Below are positions 10,424 to 22,177 of a stretch of DNA of 64,000 bases, in pieces. The notes under the pieces are model-generated. The model searched no databases, was not told the origin of the DNA, and saw only the letters and a program-made list of their open reading frames with translations. A program made the translations under genes and the position numbers. The number at the start of each line of letters is the position of its first letter. Positions within the stretch are counted from its first letter, which is position 1. The stretch is from Lumbricus terrestris (taxonomy: Eukaryota; Annelida; Clitellata; Crassiclitellata; Lumbricidae), in NCBI GenBank assembly GCA_949752735.1, contig OX457037.1, forward strand, positions 31,786,760 to 31,850,759. The letters are read 5' to 3'.

Positions 10424-12317
10424 GAGTGTTTTTGGATAAATCTTGAAGTAAAGTAATTATTTATATCAGTCATTTCGTCACAATTCATACCAACACTGGA
10501 TTGTCTGATGTGCTACTTGCTTACACATCTGGCAGGACTGTCCTGAACTGCTAAACTATGGCAGAGGTTCATGTAGGCTACTTTGTTGGAACAGTTTGCT
10601 TGTTCATTTGAATTGAGCACTTGTGCGACTAGTCGATGCACGAGACAAAGTTGCAACATCAGGGATGCTAAGCCTGTTTGCCACCAGTGGTAATTTTAAC
10701 TATGCTTAACCCTGCTTATGGCTTCTGCATGGTTTTAGTATTGCACCTTCGTGGTACAGATTGCTTTTGTAATAAACTTTCCTGATTACGTAACAACTTA
10801 ATGTATGAGTCTCACTAGCTGTTACTGGTCAATTTATTGTTAAATAAGCCAGTCTTTCTTCATACAGATAACATGGGCATGTTTGGGGTGGGGTTTTGGG
10901 TCCAAACTTTTCCGGGTTCTAACCCCTAAATAAATAATTTCCTAAATTAAAAAATCGATGTTTTTTGCGGCCATTTTCATCGGAAACCCCCAATTGGAAC
11001 CCCAAGATAAATATTTCTGGCTATACCCCCCCAATAGATATCTGTCCTGAGTGTTCTAGTACATTCCCCTAATATTTATTCTTTGGTTTGGGCTCATGAG
11101 AAGTCAATTTTAACCTCTTAGTCAATTTGCGTTACTAACAATTGTTATGTTTTATGCTATTGTTATGATAAATGCTTGTAAAAAAATTTGCTCAAGGCAG
11201 ATTTTTGCAGAAAATCTCCCAGTTATTCAGGGCTTCCTTGTGAATCAAACAAGCCATTAACCATCTCTATACTACTTTTTTCTAGGTCTGCAGCCCGGTT
11301 ACTGGACTATGATACAGACATGACATTTGGCACATTTTACGAACATGTCAAAAGAAAAAAAGATTTGGCTATAGGGCCATCGCATATTTGAACCCTGGCC
11401 CCAATGACAGCCATTTTGAAAAATGGCCCCCAGTTTACACATTTTAATTTATCTCAGCTTCCAGTACACTTAGAATCGTCATCTTGGTGTCTAAACAAAC
11501 ATAGTTAGGGGCGAGGATTCCAACAGAGCCACTGCAAATGTTCCCAACGGCTTCAATGGCGGCCATTTTCCAAAATCGCTGACCAAATTATGGAATTTTC
11601 AATCTCAGCCTTCAGTACAATCGAAACCAAGATGACGATTAATAGAACTCGTCTAGGCTAGGGGAACTTCATGGGGCAGGATTATTTAACTATTCAAAGA
11701 ACTTAATGAGCCAGAAAATGTAAGCTTTAGAAATTTGGAGTGCACGATTACGTTTTGAATATGAAATTATTATGTCCGTCAGATTTGTTTCGCTACTGAT
11801 ATTTCGGAAAATGAAAATGAGCGTGTTTTGCGTAATTCGTAGGTTTTCGTAACATTCTGCCAATTTAATAGCTTTGCGTGCTAATAAGGCGTTTCAGACT
11901 TAGCTTACTTACTAATGAATGCTGAGCGAAGCAACGACCTCCATAATAATATATAGACCGATGTGACCGCATTAAATACTGCACATGAATATTTATGAGT
12001 CACTTAAAGGCAGCCAATGGGAGTAGAGAATTCCTACATGCGTTGTGTGATGAGGGGTTTTGGAAACTCGCAATCGGGTTAGGTACTAAGTGCTTAAATA
12101 AGCAACTAAAAATAATTACACTTAATATAGTGTTTCTGGCCAATTTTAAGATCAATCCGCCTGGTAATGGAAGCTCTAATAAAGGCCCCGACAAATGTGT
12201 AAAAGCTGTATAGGTATGTAAAAAAACTAAAAATGAGTAGTTTTCGAATAACTCGACAATTTGTTCCGAGTATTTTTTACTCATTTCACTATTATGATTA
12301 ACAATAATGAAAAAATT
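10424..12317. other. Intergenic or intronic, no gene seen
   Basis: No open frame of interest on either strand. There are runs such as the C-rich, G-rich-strand stretch at 10880-11060 and repeated phrases like GGCGGCCATTTT near 10970 and 11560. These suggest old repeats, but I cannot assign them to a family. Confidence 0.5.
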
Positions 12318-12396
12318 CCATATCATGTGTGGGGCCCCCTAAAGTGTGGGGCCCCTGTTCGGCCGAACATGTTGAACATGCCTTAATCCAGCCCTG
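12318..12396 (-). mobile_element. Terminal fragment of a hAT-like element
   Basis: Read on the minus strand it begins CAGGGCTGGATTAAGGC and continues into a GGGGCCCC-rich stretch, a typical hAT-type terminus. No matching opposite end was found, so the element is truncated or decayed. Confidence 0.4.
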
Positions 12397-12409
12397 TTGC
12401 CAGTGACAC

Positions 12410-12664
12410 CGCCATTATCAGCTTCTCTGACGTCGTAAACTTCTTCAGGATTTTTACACGTCTTGATGACCAAGGCTCAAACAAATCATCTGCCAAACTC
12501 TTACCGGATCCAACAGTTTGTGCTAATGGCTGGCTGCTTGGCGAGAGAAAACAAGGTTCGATTTCATCAGCAAATCGCAGTGCCGAGAGCGAATTGAGAT
12601 CTCTCTCGGCACTTGTTCTGTCCATTTCGACCTTGTTGGTTCGTGCGACTGATCGTGTGTCGTT
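12410..12664 (-). CDS. Exon resembling VPS35L (retriever complex subunit), N-terminal region
   Basis: On the minus strand, TTCTTTTAAG (acceptor) precedes 85 open codons that end at a possible GT donor (ATGGCG then GTGTCA). Near the end is FEPWSSRR followed by TTSEKL. This resembles the conserved FEPW..R..IL...TT.EKL block near the N-terminus of VPS35-like proteins, which with VPS26C and VPS29 form the endosomal retriever recycling complex. The preceding Ser-rich stretch also fits. The homology comes from my memory of the family and only one exon is visible. The rest of the gene would lie to the left, with the Gypsy element inside it or next to it. The donor is not consensus. Confidence 0.42.
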
Positions 12665-13194
12665 CTTAAAAGAATGGTTTAGAATAATATATATCTTCAA
12701 ACAACAACAAATTATAATAAACACTCAGAAAAAAATACAATGATGGTTGAAGAACTTACGTATTTTAAATAAGTACAATTCTAAATGTGCATTCTGAAAC
12801 CACCAGTTACAATGTGCTATGCGATCGCTACACGCCTTTTTATTTACGGTACATCACATTTAGCTGTTCACTCACTTAGAGCATGGAGCAAATGTCCAGG
12901 TGCTCAGCGACTTTTAAGGGTCTGGCTTGGGCAGTTATATACAAAAAGTTAATGTTTTATGCCTTTTAACATAATATTTCTGGCTCTTAACTACCATCAA
13001 TATTAACTTCAAATTAACAATTGATTATTTAAATCATAACTGATGCACACAAGCAACACATAGAGTTGCAATACTATTTTTTTAAATTGTGACTCAAGCT
13101 CAAACAGTCTCAGACTGAATTGATGTTATTCTGTGTCAGTTTCAAGACAACGCTCATAAACCAGAGTCAAAAACTGAAAAGCCGTCATCTAGCT
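12665..13194. other. No gene seen
   Basis: AT-rich sequence, probably intronic to the exon on its left. No coding or repeat signal beyond A/T runs. Confidence 0.5.
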
Positions 13195-14052
13195 CAGTGG
13201 TTCCCAAAGTGGTGGTCCGCGGATGATCGCCGGTCCGCGGAGAAGAGTTTAAAATTTAAAAAATAAACTGTAGGCTAATAATTATTGTTAGTTTATTTGT
13301 TTGAAATTGTGAAATTATTCACAGCTGGTTGCAGAATTGTTGTTCAAATTTTATTAACATTTAATTTATGTCTTAATATTTAAAACTTTGAAATAAATCA
13401 TTGCGTCTTATTTTAACTTGCCAGATGGCGATTTAAAACAATTTTCTATGGTGAACGATAACCTATCCTAGTAAACGCTGGTTGCAGAATTAAAAAATTG
13501 TCTACCATATTGTAAAACTGTTTGCAGAATTAAAATATAGTCTATCATAATTTTATTGTAAAACTTTTAGTTAAAAAAAACTTTAAATATAAACAAATGT
13601 CTTTGAATGAAAAAATGAGCAAGCGTAAACAAACAAATCTGAGAAAAACCACAGCAGACACAGATGGTTAGCTTATAAAGTGCTAAAAGCATCAAGGTGG
13701 GTTCTGCGAATTGAAAGCATCTTTCCTTGCATCTCTGCGCATGGCAAAGGTCGTTGTTATTATTATTATCAAATTGTCATTTATTTATGACGCACCTAGA
13801 CCTGCATGTAACAAAAAAAATCTTGCACAAATAGCGTTTTACAGCAAAATTTACTCATAATAAATCTTTAAACAAATAAGACTTCAAGGATATAGAAATT
13901 TAGACTAATTGTAAATAGTCATATATTTTAGTCTTTTTTTATAATTTAGCTCGCTTTTGTTTGCCATCGCCATTAAGGCCTAAGTTAGCGGTCCGCGAGC
14001 TTCGCCAAAAATTATTGCCGGTCCGCGACCTACTGAAGTTTGGGAACCACTG
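13195..14052. mobile_element. Non-autonomous hAT element (858 bp)
   Basis: Terminal inverted repeats CAGTGGTTCCCAAA and TTTGGGAACCACTG are flanked by a perfect 8-bp target duplication ATCTAGCT (13187-13194 and 14053-14060). Subterminal GGTCCGCGG-like motifs recur at both ends. The interior is AT-rich with no transposase frame. Confidence 0.95.
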
Positions 14053-14545
14053 ATCTAGCTGGTCCTGTCACACTGGTAATAATCAACAAGTCACATTCTT
14101 CTATGAAAGGCATGATCTTAAGCAGGGTGGAGATGATTTAAATCGGTTGATTTAAATCATTGATTTAAATCACGATTTAAATCGGTAATAAAAATCACGA
14201 TTTAAATCGAATAGTGAAAATAAATTTCAATCAATGCTTTTGTGCCACACAACTTGCAGGTTTGTTTCCTTTCACTTAGGGGGGATGGTTCAGTACGTCC
14301 TCGTCATCTCCCCTGGGCAACAGGACCTGGTCCTGGCTAAATCTGAACCAGGGAAGAGGGAGAGACCTGATCCGTCGCCTTTCACACCAACTGATCATGA
14401 AACTCAAATATGGAAAGCTCCACTTACAACACTCGGGTTAGAGTCCCGATCATTTATGATGTCGGATTACTGCTTGGATCTGGCACTACAGGTGCCTGAT
14501 AAAGTTTGGAGCTAGAAGAAAATAGGAAAAGCCACAAAAGTTCAG

Positions 14546-15010
14546 ATGCATGAGACATTGGTGCCGAGTGCATTGCTGTACAACTGGGAGACTTGGACAC
14601 TGAGGGAAGCACAGAAGCAGCGGCTGAGGGTGTTTGAAATGACGTGCCTACATAAGATAGAAGGTGTCACGAGAAGGGATAGGATAAGGAATACACAGAT
14701 ATACAACAGACTGAATACTCTGCATGACATAATACACAAAATTCAGAGCAAACGGCTACGCTACTTTGGCCATGTAACCAGAATGTGGGACCAGAGATAC
14801 CCAAAGATAGCTGTCAACGGATATGTGCATGGTAAAAGAAAAAATGAAGGAAGACCAAAGAAGAGATGGTTCGACATGATACAAGAGGACTGTCGGGAGA
14901 TGGGTTGGTCCATACAAGAGGCTACACACAAAGCCCAAGAAAGAGAGAAGTGGAGATTTTCCATAGCTGGGCGGCTGTCACGTGCGAAAGCATCGTCAAA
15001 GCCATTTATC
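14546..15010 (+). pseudogene. LINE reverse transcriptase C-terminal fragment
   Basis: An open stretch encodes the tail typical of non-LTR endonuclease/reverse-transcriptase proteins: YNWETWTL, then FEMTCL, LRYFGHVTRM, and a GRPKKRW motif followed by EREKW. The 5' parts (endonuclease, RT palm) are missing. It sits inside the hAT-type element. Confidence 0.85.
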
Positions 15011-15344
15011 ATAAGTCATATATACCACTTCAAAGGTGTTAATTTGTATTGTATAACTGCAAAACTAAAGAAGGTAATAATTGTTACCGAATACCAAATA
15101 TCAGTTACAATAATGCATAGTGGCTTGATACCCACATGGAGGCAGTAAATCCAAACTTAGAACTAGTAGAAAGAAATCAGATTTAAATTTTAAAAATCGG
15201 ATTTTTTAAAGTTAAAAAATCATGATTTTTATCAACCCTGTATTGTATAGCTGTAGAATTAAAGGTAATAACTGTTACCTAATGAAGCATGTGACTTGAT
15301 AAACAAAAAAGGCACTACATACAAAATACGAACTATAAGAAAGA

Positions 15345-15605
15345 AATCCGATATAAATAAAAAAAATCAGATTTAAATCAAAACAATCCGATTTAAATCA
15401 AAAAGAAAGAAATCCGATATAAATCAAAAAAATCAGATTTAAATCAAAACAATCCGATTTAAATCAAAAAGAAAGAAATCCGATATAAATAAAAAAAATC
15501 AGATTTAAATCAAAACAATCCGATTTAAATCAAAAAGAAAGAAATCCGATATAAATCAAAAAAATCAGATTTAAATCAAAACAATCCGATTTAAATCAAA
15601 AAAAT
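15345..15605. repeat. Tandem repeat of ~66 bp inside the hAT-type element
   Basis: About four copies of a unit made of AAGAAAGAAATCCGATATAA, then AATCAGATTTAAATC, then AATCCGATTTAAATC. Copies are almost identical, pointing to recent expansion. Confidence 0.9.
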
Positions 15606-15661
15606 CCGATTTTTTTATTTTTATTAAAAAAATCACGATTTTTATTCACCCTGATCTTAAG

Positions 15662-15997
15662 TCTCAATTGGGTCTTGCTCCGAAGTATTTGTGTGATCAT
15701 ATACTTCACCCCCTTTCTGCCACGTCGCTGCATCCTATAAGGTCGGTCCTCTGATCGGCTTGACCTCTTTGTCCCCTGAGTCAGGACTGCCATGGCTCAA
15801 TCCAGATCATTTACCTGCATTGGTCCCTCCCTATGGAATGGACTTCCTCCATCAGTTCGCTCTCTGGTAGTGTATTCTCATCTTTCACTCGTCTAAAAAC
15901 TTGCCTGTTTTCTCCGGGTTGAACGCAGTGGGAGCGCTTCTGAAAGGCTCTTGCTGCAAGAAGCGCATTATAAATGGTCACATACAATACAATACAA
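15662..15997 (+). mobile_element. CR1/L2-like LINE 3' end
   Basis: A decayed frame reads SFTCIGPSLWNGLPPSVRS, the usual end of CR1/L2-like reverse transcriptases. It is followed by a 3' tail containing GAAGCGCATTATAAAT and a short (ATACA)n repeat at 15983. Stops and shifts are present. It abuts the hAT target duplication. Confidence 0.75.
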
Positions 15998-16092
15998 TAT
16001 GATATAGGCTACTGAACAAAGCCAACACACTACACAGTCCATACCACACATGCATACACAATATCCAACTCATTCTCAAGACAGTAAAATAA

Positions 16093-16847
16093 ATGTATAG
16101 GATATGCATTGCTTTGAAAATTGAATATTTTATATATATATATATACACATCATGCCATCCAGATGTAAGGTCTGTCATTTATATTCTGAAAGACACAGT
16201 ATTGAACAGCTGAGCAGTGTCAAGTTGTTAGGAATCATCTTACAAGCTAACCTCTCTTTCTCGAGTCATTTTAACTACATTCTTAGTATAATAAACCAGC
16301 GATACTTTCTACTGAACCAGCTGAGACATCAGGGCCTACATATCTCGAAGCTGGACGTAATATTTCAAGCTATCGTTGTCTCTAGAGTCATGTATGCACT
16401 ACCTTCATTTGCTGGATTTCTTACGGCACATGATATTGCGCGCGTCAACGCTGCCCTAAAAAAGGCTCGTCGATGGCAAATCTCTGAGAAGATTCATACA
16501 GTGGAAGAGCTGATTGCTCGAGCAGACAAGAAGCTCTTCAAGAGAGCTCAATTCTTTGGCCATTGCATTCACCAGCTCCTGCCACCTCTTCGGGAGGACA
16601 AGTATCAACTTCGCAAGAGAGGACATCCTTTCCTATTGCCTCTCGTTAAAACAAATTTGTTTAAAAACAGTTTTATTAACAGATGCATTTATAATTATAT
16701 TTAGATACAAGCTAACATGATTTTAATTGCTGTTCTCTATCATAGTTACGGTAGATATATGTATGTATTCGTCTTTGTTATTCAATGTAATGCATGTGCG
16801 CTTGACATATGCAAATAAAGGCTACTTACTTACTTACATCAAATTTG
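16093..16847 (+). mobile_element. LINE 3' end with partial reverse transcriptase
   Basis: A 203-codon frame begins in low-complexity sequence (TA repeat at 16126). From about 16160 it matches the thumb and C-terminal part of a LINE reverse transcriptase (VKLLGIIL, ALPSFAGF, AQFFGHCIH, KTNLFKNSFINRC). AATAAA follows at about 16815 and the copy ends in a (TTAC)n tail. It is 5'-truncated. Confidence 0.82.
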
Positions 16848-16849
16848 TT

Positions 16850-17880
16850 CAGTTTAGTCAGCCAAATATTGCATAAATGAGTGGCCAGAGCAATATAATC
16901 TAAGTAGCCTGAACAGTTCAGTTTAGTCAGCCAAATATTACATCAATGACCGGCCAGAGCAATAATCAAAGTAGCTTGAACAGTTCAGTTTAGTCAGCCA
17001 AATATTTCCTCAATGAATGGTCAGAACAATATAGTCTGAGTAGCTTGAACAGTTCAGTTTAGTCAGTCAAATATTTCATCAATGAATGGCCAGAACAATA
17101 TAACAGTTGAGTTGAAAACAGTGCAACACAAATAATCCAGAATTTGTGATAGTTGCAGATATCTTGTGTCATACGAATCACCTTGGCTTAAGGCACTGAG
17201 CTCACAATTCGATCACTATCAAAGACACTCCACAGATGAGCAGGAACAACTCAAGAACAGTTCAGTTTTGTCAACCAAATATAACATCGTTGAATGGCCT
17301 GAACAATATAGTTCAGTTTAGTCAGCCAAATATTACATCAATGAATGGCCAGAACAACATAGTCTAAGCTTGAATAGTTCAGTTTAGTTAGTCAAATATT
17401 ACACCAATGAATGGCCAGAACAATATAGCCTAAGTCGCTTGAACAGTTCAGTTTAGTCAGCCAAATACTACATCAATGAATGGACAGAACAATATAGTCC
17501 AAGTAGCTTGAACAGTTCAGTTAAGTCAGCCAATAATTATTACATCAATGAATGGCCAGAACAATATAGTCCAAGTAGCTTGAACAGTTCAGTTAAGTCA
17601 GCCAATAATTATTACATCAATGAATGGCCAGAACAATATAGTCTAAGTAGCTTGAACAGTTCAGTTAAGTCAGCCAATAATTATTACATCAATGAATGGC
17701 CAGAACAATATAGTCTAAGTAGCTTGAACAGTTCAGTTTAGTCAGCTAACTAAAACATCAACGAATGGCCAGAACAATATAGTCTAAGTAGCTTGAACAG
17801 TTCAGTTTAGTCAACCAAATATTTCATCAATTAATGGTCAGAACAATCTAAGTAGCTTGAACAGTTCAGTTTAGTCAGCC
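16850..17880 (+). repeat. 67-69 bp satellite array
   Basis: About 15 units built on AGCTTGAACAGTTCAGTTTAGTCAGCC, AAATATTACATCAATGAATGGCC and AGAACAATATAGTCTAAGT. Three adjacent 69-bp units at 17508-17741 are nearly identical and leave a reading frame open by chance. An early diverged copy of the larger unit lies at about 17100-17260. Confidence 0.93.
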
Positions 17881-18950
17881 AAATATTGCACCAACGAATC
17901 GCTTGAACAATATAACAGTTGTGTTGAAAGCAGTGCAACACAAATAATCCAGAATTTGTGATAGTTGCAGATATCCTGTGTCATACACTTCACCTCAGCT
18001 GAAGGCACTGAATTCACAGTTCCATCCGTGTCAAAGACACTCCAAAGATGAGCAGGAACAACTCAAGAACAACCGATTGCAAATGGCGGCGGACGGCATC
18101 ACTCGACTGACCAATACCCTCAACTTGAATAGTTTAAGTTCAGTTTAGTCAGCCAAATATTTTATCAATGAATCGCTAGAACAATATAACAGTTGTGTTG
18201 AAAGCAGTGCAACACAAATAATCCAGAATTTGTGATAGTTGCAGATATCTTTGTCATACACTTCACCTCAGCTGAAGGCACTGAATTCACAGTTCCATCC
18301 ATGTCAAAGACACTCCAAAGATGAGCAGGAACAACTCAAGAACAACCGATTGCAAATGGCGGCGGACGGCATCACTCGACTGACCAATACCCTCAACTTG
18401 AATAGTTTAAGTTCAGTTTAGTCAGCCAAATATTTCATCAATGAATCGCTAGAACAATATAACAGTTGTGTTGAAAGCAGTGCAACACAAATAATCCAGA
18501 ATTTGTGATAGTTGCAGATATCCTGTGTCATACACTTCACCTCAGCTGAAGGCACTGAATTCACAGTTCCATCCGTGTCAAAGACACTCCAAAGATGAGC
18601 AGGAACAACTCAAGAACAACCGATTGCAAATGGCGGCGGACGGCATCACTCGACTGACCAATACCCTCAACTTGAATAGTTTAAGTTCAGTTTAGTCAGC
18701 CAAATATTTTATCAATGAATCGCTTGAACAATATAACAGTTGTATTGAAAACAGTGCAACACAAATAATCCAGAATTTGTGATAGTTGCAGATATCTTTG
18801 TCATACACTTCACCTCAGCTGAAGGCACTGAATTCACAGTTCCATCCATGTCAAAGACACTCCAAAGATGAGCAGGAACAACTCAAGAACAACCGATTGC
18901 AAATGGCGGCCGGCATCACTCGATTGACCAATACCCTCAACTTTGAACAG
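17880..18950 (+). repeat. ~275 bp higher-order repeat (four copies)
   Basis: The phrase TGATAGTTGCAGATATC recurs at about 17957, 18229, 18507 and 18778, so the period is 271-278 bp. Each unit contains one 67-bp satellite monomer plus about 200 bp of other sequence (GTGCAACACAAATAATCCAG, CAAATGGCGGCGGACGG). The last copy has a short deletion in the GGCGGCGG stretch. Confidence 0.93.
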
Positions 18951-19051
18951 AAAAAGTAAGTTACTTATAGGAAGAAGAACCATGATCTAGAATACTAACA
19001 CAGTATTAAATCAACTCTTTCATACGTCAAGTCATCTGAACCAAAATATAT

Positions 19052-19145
19052 AAGCATTCATTCATTCATTCATTCATTCATTCGAGAAAACATTCGAAAA
19101 CTTTTATAGTGTCACTTCAAGAAAATTACTCAGAGGCACTCTTGA
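19052..19145 (-). mobile_element. SINE tail (5'-truncated)
   Basis: (ATTC)n followed by TTTATAGTGTCACTTCAAG and CTCAGAGGCACTC. On the minus strand this is the 3' half of the tRNA-derived SINE family seen more fully at 30256 and 52570. Confidence 0.65.
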
Positions 19146-19639
19146 CTCCAAAGGAGTAAAAAAAGTTTAGTTTAGTGAAGAAGAGTTCTGGTTGAGTCAG
19201 AGGGTGTAGCTAGGCATAGAGCCATAAAGGAAGACTATTCAAAAACCACTGGGCCAACAACAGAGATGGCTTGAATCTTCATCGTAGCAGTACATGCAAA
19301 CGGAACTAAATACATTCAGTCGTGAGAACCTTCACAGGGCTTTAATTTTCCATGACAAGGAACTTTGAACCAAGTGCTAATGTAAAATCATGATGCAATC
19401 GCAAAAATTTTAATTTTGGATAAGTACAAAAATAAAGCAGTGCGTGTGATTATATCTTTCAACATTGTTTGCTGACGATTCACAGCATTTGCTCCAAATC
19501 ACCTTTGCTGACGACATCACATATTTACTACTCCTTCCGTCCTTTAAACTAATCGTTTAATCGTTTCTGGCAAGCAATTTGCAAGACGTTGTTTGCAATA
19601 CCTTAGCATCTAAATAAAGTAGAGATCTTATTTACCCAT
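19146..19639. other. No gene seen
   Basis: AT-rich sequence without a usable frame or clear repeat. Confidence 0.5.
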
Positions 19640-19975
19640 GGGTGCTCGTCTGCTTGGTTAAAACCGGAATCAGTGAGGCAGCCATTATCAGGTTCCAAGC
19701 TCAGATGCAAAGGTCAGCCAGGCTGTTGTGCATGATTGGTGCATTGCAGAGGAGAGAAAGACAAGTGGTACCATCCAGATGCGCAAAAAATGTCTTAACA
19801 GCTCATCGCAACATTTGGAAGATGAACTACTGGAATGGATACTTTACATGCAACGCCAGCTTTCTTATAATAGCAACATGTTTCCATGTATCTACCACCT
19901 CCATCGCAGGCAACGGCAAAAAATTTTTGAGCAAAAGTTTATATGAGATGAGAATTAATCAATCACAAGTCAAGT
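19640..19975 (+). pseudogene. pogo/Tigger-type transposase fragment (DNA-binding region)
   Basis: Two overlapping frames, split by a shift, carry phrases of the CENP-B/pogo helix-turn-helix region. The clearest is LEDELLEWI, followed by a Gln/Arg-rich helix. No DDE domain or terminal repeats were found nearby, so this is a short relic. Confidence 0.5.
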
Positions 19976-20321
19976 AAAGGATTTAGCACATGTTTTTATG
20001 GCCCATACAAAAGTGTTAAACATGGAAATCGAGCAGATCTACTGTAAACAGTTTGATCATAATTCAGCTACCCTCCCTTCATTCTTTTGTGAAAAAGGCT
20101 TTGGTCACAGCAAATTGTTTGCTTGCTAAATTACAATTTTTACAATCTAAATTCTGCACTCACCCTTTAATCAGCTTGGACAACGCATCAAGGAACACTT
20201 AGCTTTAGCATCTTCATTTCAATGGAACGGTCATGTTAAAAATAAGCAAAAGAACACACTACAGTGTTTTCAAATTATATAATACACATCATATATTCGA
20301 TAACAATTTAACTTGAGCAAT

Positions 20322-20395
20322 GAATTCATTCATTCATTCAGACATTTATATAGCGCTCCTTCAAGTAAAAAACTACTCAGAGGCTCTCAATGAAT
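20322..20395 (-). mobile_element. SINE tail (5'-truncated)
   Basis: (ATTC)n, then TTTATATAGCGCTCCTTCAAG and ACTCAGAGGCTCTC. Same family and orientation as the copy at 19052. Confidence 0.65.
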
Positions 20396-22035
20396 GATCA
20401 GTTGAGACCTTGAGCATTATTATAAAGGCGCAACAGAACTAATGTGATGCAGCAACTGTCAAGCATGGGGGAAATAGTTCTCACAAGATGCTATCTCAAC
20501 ACAGATATTTAACCTTCAGTCCGATTGAGGTAGACAGTATATATGTAGCCAATATCATATCATATCATATTTTATACACTTAGGTGATAACTAGCTATTC
20601 ATTTACTTGGATACCATTGCTATATGCAGTGGCTGCATCATGATACAAAAGTTTGTTTTGTCTTTTGTTTGTACACCAATACTGCACCTGTCAGATACTA
20701 ATTTCGAGGAGGGGGAATTCTTGAATGTCTAACAACAACACTTCAGTCCACTATATATTTAAACTTTTGCTGCTGGGGACCACATCAGCACAAGAAGTTT
20801 GTTTGAATAGCAAAATTTAAACAATTAGATTACTCAGTTATCAATTTGGCTTATTACTCAAAACCTTGGCATTGTTTTGAACTCTACTATATCTCTTGAC
20901 GACTATGTGAATTGTATTCACAAGTCTTTCACAGAAGACTTATATCTTCACGACATATATGCAAAATTAGGCATCATATGCCTCTGTCTTCAGATCTCTA
21001 CATATGCTTCTAACTGCCATGGCGTCACAAAAGTCAAATCTGCATTGTGCACATACCCCACATAGCTCAATACTCATTGGTCAAAGTCATTAGAGAATGC
21101 ATCTAGAGAAAGATTAACATTCAAAACCTGCAATACTGCATTCATGTGAAAATGTCATATTGCTGAGTTGGTGATCTTTGGTTTGATGTTTAAACTAAGT
21201 CATCAACCATAGGCCTCTAATGATTGCTGCTGACATAGTAAGGCATTAAAAGTTTCAGAATTTTGTCATATACCGGTATACATACATTACATACATGTGT
21301 GGGTGTGTGTGTATGTGTGTGTCAGAGTGTGTGTGTTGAAATGTCTCAGCTGGTTCTGCAAACTGATTTCATTGTGAGCAGAGCCTAACAAAGTTTAGAA
21401 AAATTTTATGTATGATTTTCCCATAACAAATTTCAATATAAAATCTGAGAAACTGCATTCATTTTTCTGAAGGTCTTTACATTTCCAGAAATTATCTGCT
21501 ACTTTCGTTTATTTTCCACTCTGATGCATGTCGAAAGTTAGCAACAGTGGACCATCTTTTACCAGAATAACAAGTGTCTCTTGCTTACATTCATGCTGCC
21601 GATTAACCTTGAGTAATCTGGAGATTCAGAATATTCTAATCCCGTGACATGATCGAGAAAATTCAAAACACATTCGGGAAGTTCCTACGCAGCAAAATGT
21701 AATATATATCAATGCAAAAAAGAATATAATAGGTCAGGTAACTTCAATTACTTTAGGTAGAACCCAATTACACATTATTCAGATGACCTGCACTGGTTCT
21801 GAAAACAGCAATGAATGACTATGATCAACATCATATTAACTGCAACACTATGGAGTCTCCACAGGCTGGATAATAGCATGACTAGAGACTCCTCAAACAC
21901 AAAATGGCTCTTGTAACAGACTTTATTTAATATAGTGCCCATTTAAGCGGGTTTACATGGCACGGCTTTTGCATGGTAGGCCAACACAGAAATTTTGGAG
22001 ACATTAGAACATTAGCAATTTAAGTTTCCTCAAGA
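20396..22035. other. No gene seen; TG microsatellite at about 21297-21345
   Basis: AT-rich sequence with a (TG)n/(TGTA)n run. The longest frame (62 codons at 20877) shows no family feature. Confidence 0.5.
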
Positions 22036-22110
22036 ATATCATTCATTCATTCATTTATTTATATAGCATCTCTTCATGGAACAACTCAGAGGTGCTTCCG
22101 ACTCCAGTAT
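22036..22110 (-). mobile_element. SINE tail (5'-truncated)
   Basis: (ATTC)n, then TTTATATAGCATCTCTTCATG and ACTCAGAGGTGCTTCC. Third minus-strand copy of this tail within 3 kb. Confidence 0.62.
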
Positions 22111-22177
22111 GGCCAAAGCAAACATTTTATGAAAAGTTTGAGATTTTAAATGTCATACTGACAACTGAACAAATGAA

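Larger units (their letters stand above)
14123..15653. mobile_element. hAT-type element with ATTTAAAT-rich arms and a LINE insert
   Basis: Starts CAGGGTG and ends CACCCTG, flanked by the 8-bp duplication ATCTTAAG (14115-14122 and 15654-15661). Both arms are packed with GATTTAAATC motifs. The middle (about 14230-15020) contains LINE-derived coding sequence, so either the element was hit by a LINE or it captured one. No hAT transposase is visible. Confidence 0.88.

Noticed and set aside
17508..17741. 77-codon frame with a perfect 23-residue repeat
   Set aside because: The 69-bp satellite unit is divisible by three here, so the frame is open by chance; neighbouring 67-68 bp units break it.
16850..17880. 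Regular direct repeats that might suggest a CRISPR array
   Set aside because: Units are continuous 67-69 bp tandem monomers with no unique spacers, in a eukaryotic genome.
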